A stretch of DNA of 64,000 bases from positions 2,108,001 through 2,172,000 of the forward strand of contig OY756146.1 of NCBI GenBank assembly GCA_963576785.1, written 5' to 3'. Below, in pieces: positions 59,292 to 64,000 of this stretch. The notes below the pieces were generated by a model. The model made no database searches. It saw only the letters and a list, made by a program, of their open reading frames with translations, and was not told the origin of the DNA. The translations under genes were made by a program, and so were the position numbers. The stretch comes from Chlorophyllum brunneum (taxonomy: Eukaryota; Basidiomycota; Agaricomycetes; Agaricales; Agaricaceae). Numbering within the stretch: the first letter of the stretch is position 1; each line of letters begins with the position of its first letter.

Positions 59292-61005
59292 TTAGAGTAG
59301 TTTGGGCCAGTGGTCGAATCCAAGGTCGACAGCTGAGTAAACGGCGACCATTATCAGCTATATGCTCAAATGAAATAAAAATAGGAAAACAGTACATACG
59401 CCAAGGTGGAGTAACAAACCTACAAGCGTGCGATGAGAAGTGCGTTGTCAACAAGTAAAACTTATGCGAATAAGGGAATGTCAAACCTTTTTTGCTTGCC
59501 AGCAGCAGCCAGGCCATCCAATCGTTCAACGTCTGGTATGGTGAACGTTTCGAGAGCCCTGACGGCACCCGCGAGGTTGGCGGTTATCCGGGAAGGAGTT
59601 ACAGATTTAGGGAGAACAATTATCCCTTTCTTAACTATAGGATAAGAGCGAGCGATTGGTCCAGACAGAATTATCACAAGCAAATTGCTTACGGAGATAC
59701 CCTAGCAGGACCTCTGCAGGTTGTAAATTGTGGTGCTTCGCGATCTCCAAAACATCTGGATCGCTCAAAAGAGGAGATTTGGTAGAGCCAAGTGGAGAAT
59801 ATGCCTGTGGAGTGATTCCTTTTGATTTCAGGAATTCCAGGAGCTTGTGTTGTGGATTGTACACGTGAAGCTCCAACTGTGTAATCCACACATACCATCA
59901 GGAACAGTAGTAACACATAACCATTACGAACCTGATCTACGACAGGGATGATCTCGGCAGTTGGAAGTATTTCTTCGAGTTTCGCTTGTGAGAAATTCGA
60001 GACACCGATCGATTTGACTTTGCCTAATCAACGGAACATTCAGAAGGGTGAGCCATCGAGAGGTCCAGACTTGCCTTTCTTGAGAACGGCTTCCATTTGT
60101 TTCCATGTATCCTTAAGATCCCACGAATGATCAACATCACGTTTGCCGTCGGGAAGCAATGGGAAGACGGGATGATTGCCCTTGGGATTTAACGGCACGG
60201 GCCAATGAATGAGATACACTGCCAACGAACACAGGTTATCACCTCCGATCCATTCAATAGGTGACTCATAGCAACGAGCTACAGGGGTGCAGCCGTCATA
60301 TACTTACGATCGAGATAGTCAATGCCAAGGTTGGCCAGCGTCTGGTCAAGGCAATGTTCCACGCGAGAATGCCACGTTCCCCAAAGCTTACTAGTGATCT
60401 AATCCGAAAAAGCAGACGCCAACGAGTCAGTACTGAGGTACAAGAGCCTTTCCCATACGGGAAAAGTGCAAGTGCTGAGGAGTTGGACCTACGAATAATT
60501 CAGATCGAGGGACCCCTGATGCACGGATTCCTTCTCCCACATCCTTCTCATTCCCATACCCCCTGAAAGATCCGTGGGTCAGCCGTCCAATTCCGTGACC
60601 GTAACCCCTTCCTCTAATTCAAACAATTCAAAGAACCGAACGAAAAGTGATATGGGACGCCTTGCATGTCTGATGAGAACTCTTGAACTCTCGTGATACT
60701 CACCAAGCACAATCAATATGTCGGTATCCCTCTTTGATTGCATGGGCAACGGCATTTTTGACTTCTTCTGAACTTGACTGCCAAGTACCTGCCAAAAAAA
60801 CAAACACAAAAAGAAGTGTGTGGAAATGACGTTAGCGTCATATGTGTTTCAATTATCAAAGATTCTGAGAGGGGAAAGGGCGTTTGAACTTTGAAGCACG
60901 GATCCGCCCGAGTGCCTGAAAGGGAGGATTCCAACGCTCACCTAACCCTACAACAGGGATCTCCTTGCCATCGTTAAGTTTTATCTTGGGAACGTTGACG
61001 GACAT
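59292..61005 (-). CDS. Aldo-keto reductase (GCY1/YPR1-like)
   Basis: NADPH-dependent carbonyl reductase. The start at 61005 gives MSVNVPKIKLNDGKEIPVVG; splicing then yields GTWQSSSEEVKNAVAHAIKE, GYRHIDCAW joined to GYGNEKDVGEGI (catalytic Asp and Tyr), ELFVTSKLWG (catalytic Lys), DYLD and YLIHWPVPLNPKG (catalytic His). IGVSNFSQAKLEEIL, QLELHVYNPQHKLLEFLKSK, AYSPLG and GIIVLPKSVTPSRI (the NADPH-binding KS site) follow. The C-terminus needs two more introns: KRF-VTPPW joined to PVDLGFDHWPKLL, TAA at 59292, which matches the family's usual end; without them a false stop appears at 59462. About eight introns. Substrate not certain; the neighbouring inositol oxygenase suggests D-glucuronate. Confidence 0.9.
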
Positions 61006-61461
61006 GGATCTGCAGTGCCTTGTTGGACTTTGGTGGTAGATAATCGATCTGTGAAGTTTCTCAGAGTTCGCAATCGGGTTTGATCTTATAGCACTTGGGC
61101 GGCCCGAGGATGAATGTAGAAGAGGCCATACCGGCCCGGATTGGAATGGAACCAATGGGCAGCTGATGCCGCTCAACCTTTCTTGAGTGTGGTGGCAGTC
61201 TCTCGTCAGTTTCCGCCACAAGAAGCAGTCGGGTGCTATTCTCACTTCTTAACGCGCAAAAACTCAAAACGTACCGCGTGCAATTGCCTGGTTGGCGGGA
61301 ACCCCGAGACCCGACGTCGATTGAAGATTGAGTTTAATTCAAGTTATTCAACACTTCCCAAAGTCCTCACTTCCCACACGGCGAACAAAACATAAGCTAT
61401 TAAACAACACTCTTGTCAAGAGGGTCCTATATCTACAGATGTATACTCTGCAAAAGGACGA

Positions 61462-62766
61462 TTATACTGCCCTGCCCACCTCGAAATGGTTGAGGTCAGA
61501 CACAGCGATCACCTGCGCAGATCCAAGCAACGGAACCCGTTGTGCTTGCTGGACTGTAGCGACCACTGGTTGACTAGCTCCTGTCCCCACGGATACGTCC
61601 GACATTGTTACAGTTGACAGTGTACTCGCTCCTGTTTGGGAGGATACTCTTCTGCTAGAGTACAGGGGTAATGTTGAAACGCTCGGGTCTGTTCCTGGGT
61701 GAGAATTTCGACTTAGAGGCGGGTCGTTCGTGTGATAGCTGGGAGCGCGGAGAATGCTAGTATTAGCGCCCGTAGAGTTCGCGGACTGTGGAGTGTTGTT
61801 ACTACGTGGGCTTGGGTCTCTTCGAACGTCAACCATGGGGGGTGGCGGGAGGGGAAACGCATCAAGGGAGGGAGTAACGAGTTGGCGTGAGATGCCCGAT
61901 TCTTCCGTTAATGGGGAATCGAGCCTGAGGCTCGCGCTGCTAGTAGCGGCAGATGCCAATTGGTGGATAGGTAAGCCATAGGTTTGAGGAGTCAAGTTTC
62001 GTGAGGACGGGCTGGATCTAAGGTCAGGGAAATGACTTGAAGGAGAATTTATCTCGGTGTCTTCCACGCTCAAGCCTGTGGCGTTCATAGATCGCTTTGG
62101 CTTGACGTGAATAGTGCCATCGCGAGAGATAGCTCTGCTGCCCCCATTTGACAAACGATTCGACATCGATTCTTCGTCAATGCGAGATAATTGTACACGC
62201 TGTTCCGATGGTCCTGCTCCGATATGATCCTCACGAGTGCCGGAAAATATGTTTTTCCCTTTCCACGGCTTGGGTTGCATCCTCTCAAACCCCCCACCCC
62301 AAAGGTCTGCGTCCGTGTACCCTTGCGCATTTCCAGACGGACCACTACCCGAGCCACCACCACTCCTTGAGTTTCTCTGGGATGTTGGACCACTCTGGAT
62401 ACTGTGTGAGTAAGTGCAAAGTTTGCAAATCACCGGTATGCACCTTGTCAGTTTTGAATTCTGGCCGCTTCCGCGTTCTCCTCCACCCCTTCCAGACAAA
62501 TATCGTGCCGAGCCTTGACCTACTCGACCGTCCCATGCAGTGAAACACGCATAAACCAACTCCAGCCAGCCACAATCCCAGATATACCAAAGCCACAACC
62601 GTGCTTACAGTTGGTCCAACTTCGATCTCGCGTTTAATGAAACGAGTCTCACTAACCGAAAGCATTCAGTTTCAGCCCTCAGTAATAGACAGTGGCGGGG
62701 GGCTTACCTATCATTTGCGGAAGCATAAGCTCGATGATTACTAAAGCCAGGTATAGCGATATACAT
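61462..62766 (-). CDS. Single-pass membrane protein with Ser/Pro-rich tail
   Basis: Exon 1 at 62766 reads MYIAIPGFSNHRAYASAND; an intron joins it to SETRFIKREIEVGPT, and one hydrophobic helix (VSTVVALVYLGLWLAGVGLC) follows. A short basic stretch (GWRRTRKRPEFKTDK) then leads, through an intron at about 62.40-62.44 kb, to a ~330-residue Ser/Thr/Pro-rich tail: SGPTSQRNSRSGGGSGSG, GGSRAISRDGTIHVKPKRSM, HFPDLRSSPSSRNLTPQTYG, PTEESGISRQ-like stretches. It ends SDLNHFEVGRAV, TAG at about 61462. Positive-inside charge suggests the tail is cytosolic and the short N-terminus outside. The layout resembles Agaricomycete orphan membrane proteins of unknown role; no domain recognised. Confidence 0.6.
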
Positions 62767-64000
62767 GGTAGAATTATATGAACCTTGAATGAGCCACAAG
62801 GGCTTAGGCGTGGAATTAAGGACTCAGTGGTGGTGGTGGTGGTAGAGGGAAGAATAGAGGTTTTCCTTGGTAAGCCGCATAATGTTAGCCCTAGGATGCA
62901 GGATGCATAGGTTTACGGTATGATCCTTGTTCAACAGGTGGGATGAAGTATCTTGATGATATGATGATGATGAGTTTGATAAGTATTTTTAGAATGTGAA
63001 AACTCTTTGTTCCTCAAATATTGGATTCATACCACTCATGGGATCATTTGCTTGGTCCTCGCGGTCTCCTGTAAAAACAAGTTAACTGTTGTGTGAAACC
63101 GTTAAGGTTAGATGAACTGTTCATACCCGAAGGCGTGACTGTCCTCATTTACGCTCCCTGTATCTTTCCACATGATGGCCGAAGAAGGCAGTGTAACCGA
63201 GCGTTGACTACGGATGATTTCCTAACAGACAAGGGAACAAGAATAGCTCTGACTGCTGGCGCCCTTGCATTACCGGGTAACAAGGAAACGGAGTAGAGAT
63301 GAGATGTTTACGTGCATGAGTCGGTGGTATCAAATACAGGATACCGATCGTGCATTGGGTCAGGCATCGAGGTACTATTTTTAGGTATGCTTAATGGTTA
63401 TTTCTGAGTACCGCTTTTGTTCCCAAAGCTCTCGTTTGATTATTGTTCGTATGTGTAGTTGAAGGACAAAGCAACCCTGGTCTGGCCGAGCGGTTGTGTT
63501 GATTTCAGGAAACTGTATATCAGTATATCCAAGATCGACTGGTTACAGATAGACATCATTGAAATTGAAAAACACATACATAGACCCTGATTGTGATTCG
63601 GTTCTAACCAAATAAGCACTAGGTGATCAATTGTTAATCAGTTTATCATTTCGAACTGAGGACACTGTGGGGAATGGTTTCTATACACCCGAAGCGACCG
63701 TGGAAAGCATCAAACAACAGTTGATAATCAAAGTTCGATGAAGCTTTAGTGTGAACAAGAATACTTGTAACGCCTGTTGTATATGAGGTGAAACTCGCAG
63801 CACCAAGGTAGTTTCCTGGCTGCGCGTGAAAATGGTGACGGCATGCATGGGATTAGTAGTTTTTTCCCAGTTGAGGTGGGATTGGAGCTCTTCGGGGCTG
63901 AAAATATGGGCGTTGGCGTTGGCGAAGATGTCGCACGTCTTTGCCGAGCGTCAATGGGGCGTTTTCATGGGTAAGAAGTGACTGTTATGCATATTAGTGG
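62767..64000. other. Intergenic to window end, no supported gene
   Basis: 1.2 kb with a TGG repeat at about 62827-62842 and GAT-rich repeats at 62950-62975. A tRNA-like start near 63480 lacks a T-arm. Frames at 63.09-63.30 kb have no recognisable motif. Confidence 0.45.

Noticed and set aside
59462..59464. TAA as the stop of the aldo-keto reductase
   Set aside because: Two further introns restore the family's normal PPW..DLGF end, with the stop at 59292.
63478..63620. tRNA-Leu-like start (GGTCTGGCCGAGCGGTT with a TTCAGG loop)
   Set aside because: The D-arm and a possible anticodon loop look right, but no T-arm (GGTTCRANNCC) at the proper distance and no matching 3' acceptor strand could be found, even allowing an intron.
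1..64000. CRISPR arrays, bacterial operons or complete transposons
   Set aside because: No regular spacer-repeat array, no transposase, integrase or reverse-transcriptase motif, and the gene structure is plainly eukaryotic.

Overview
The window is nuclear DNA of a filamentous basidiomycete, most likely a mushroom-forming Agaricomycete. Genes are split by many 45-60 bp GT-AG introns, intergenic spaces are short, and several families typical of Agaricomycetes are present: a DUF6534-type membrane protein, a P-loop 'G domain' protein, TKL-like kinases and Spt5-like fragments. No bacterial, organellar or viral block is visible.

Layout. 1-2018 (+) is the 3' part of a PI4P 5-kinase gene. 4028-6066 (+) is a DUF6534 membrane protein. 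On the minus strand follow the splicing factor Clf1 (6605-9405) and separase Esp1 (9630-15857); a G-domain GTPase diverges at 16484-17720 (+). Condensin subunit Cnd1 lies at 20038-25085 (-). From 17.7 to 28.5 kb, around Cnd1, sits decayed repetitive DNA: a ~1.2-1.5 kb unit duplicated at 25.2-26.5 and 26.8-28.3 kb, plus an inverted related copy near 19.1 kb. Part of that unit resembles the 5' half of the intact hypothetical gene at 28512-29713 (-).

31348-36561 (-) is the most unusual locus. Three kinase modules lie head to tail with no usable start codon for the middle one, and two in-frame introns can join all three into one polypeptide. Kinase signatures decay from module A (HGDLK, DFG) to B (HGRLK, DLG) to C (HSNLT, YFS, no beta-3 Lys). 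Module A has a one-base disruption at its glycine loop. A relic of the same gene lies upstream at about 37.3-38.0 kb.

39.4-43.7 kb holds two paralogous acidic/basic low-complexity genes flanking a broken Spt5-like NGN/KOW gene. 43690-46881 (-) is a Vps3/TGFBRAP1-like CORVET protein without the expected N-terminal CNH propeller, starting 81 bp from a divergent TBC Rab-GAP (46963-49011, +). Then come a membrane protein with a large luminal domain (50562-52397), and on the minus strand an HAD phosphatase (55344-56549), myo-inositol oxygenase (56923-58145), an aldo-keto reductase (59292-61005) and a single-pass membrane protein (61462-62766).

Working together: separase and condensin are both mitotic chromosome genes, and both carry ACGCGT and CACGTG within about 75 bp of the ATG, which suggests shared cell-cycle control. 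Myo-inositol oxygenase makes D-glucuronate, and the neighbouring reductase could convert it to L-gulonate. Vps3-like and TBC proteins both act in Rab-dependent membrane traffic and share a very short promoter. Splice positions were read by eye from reading frames and GT/AG signals; no database search was possible.
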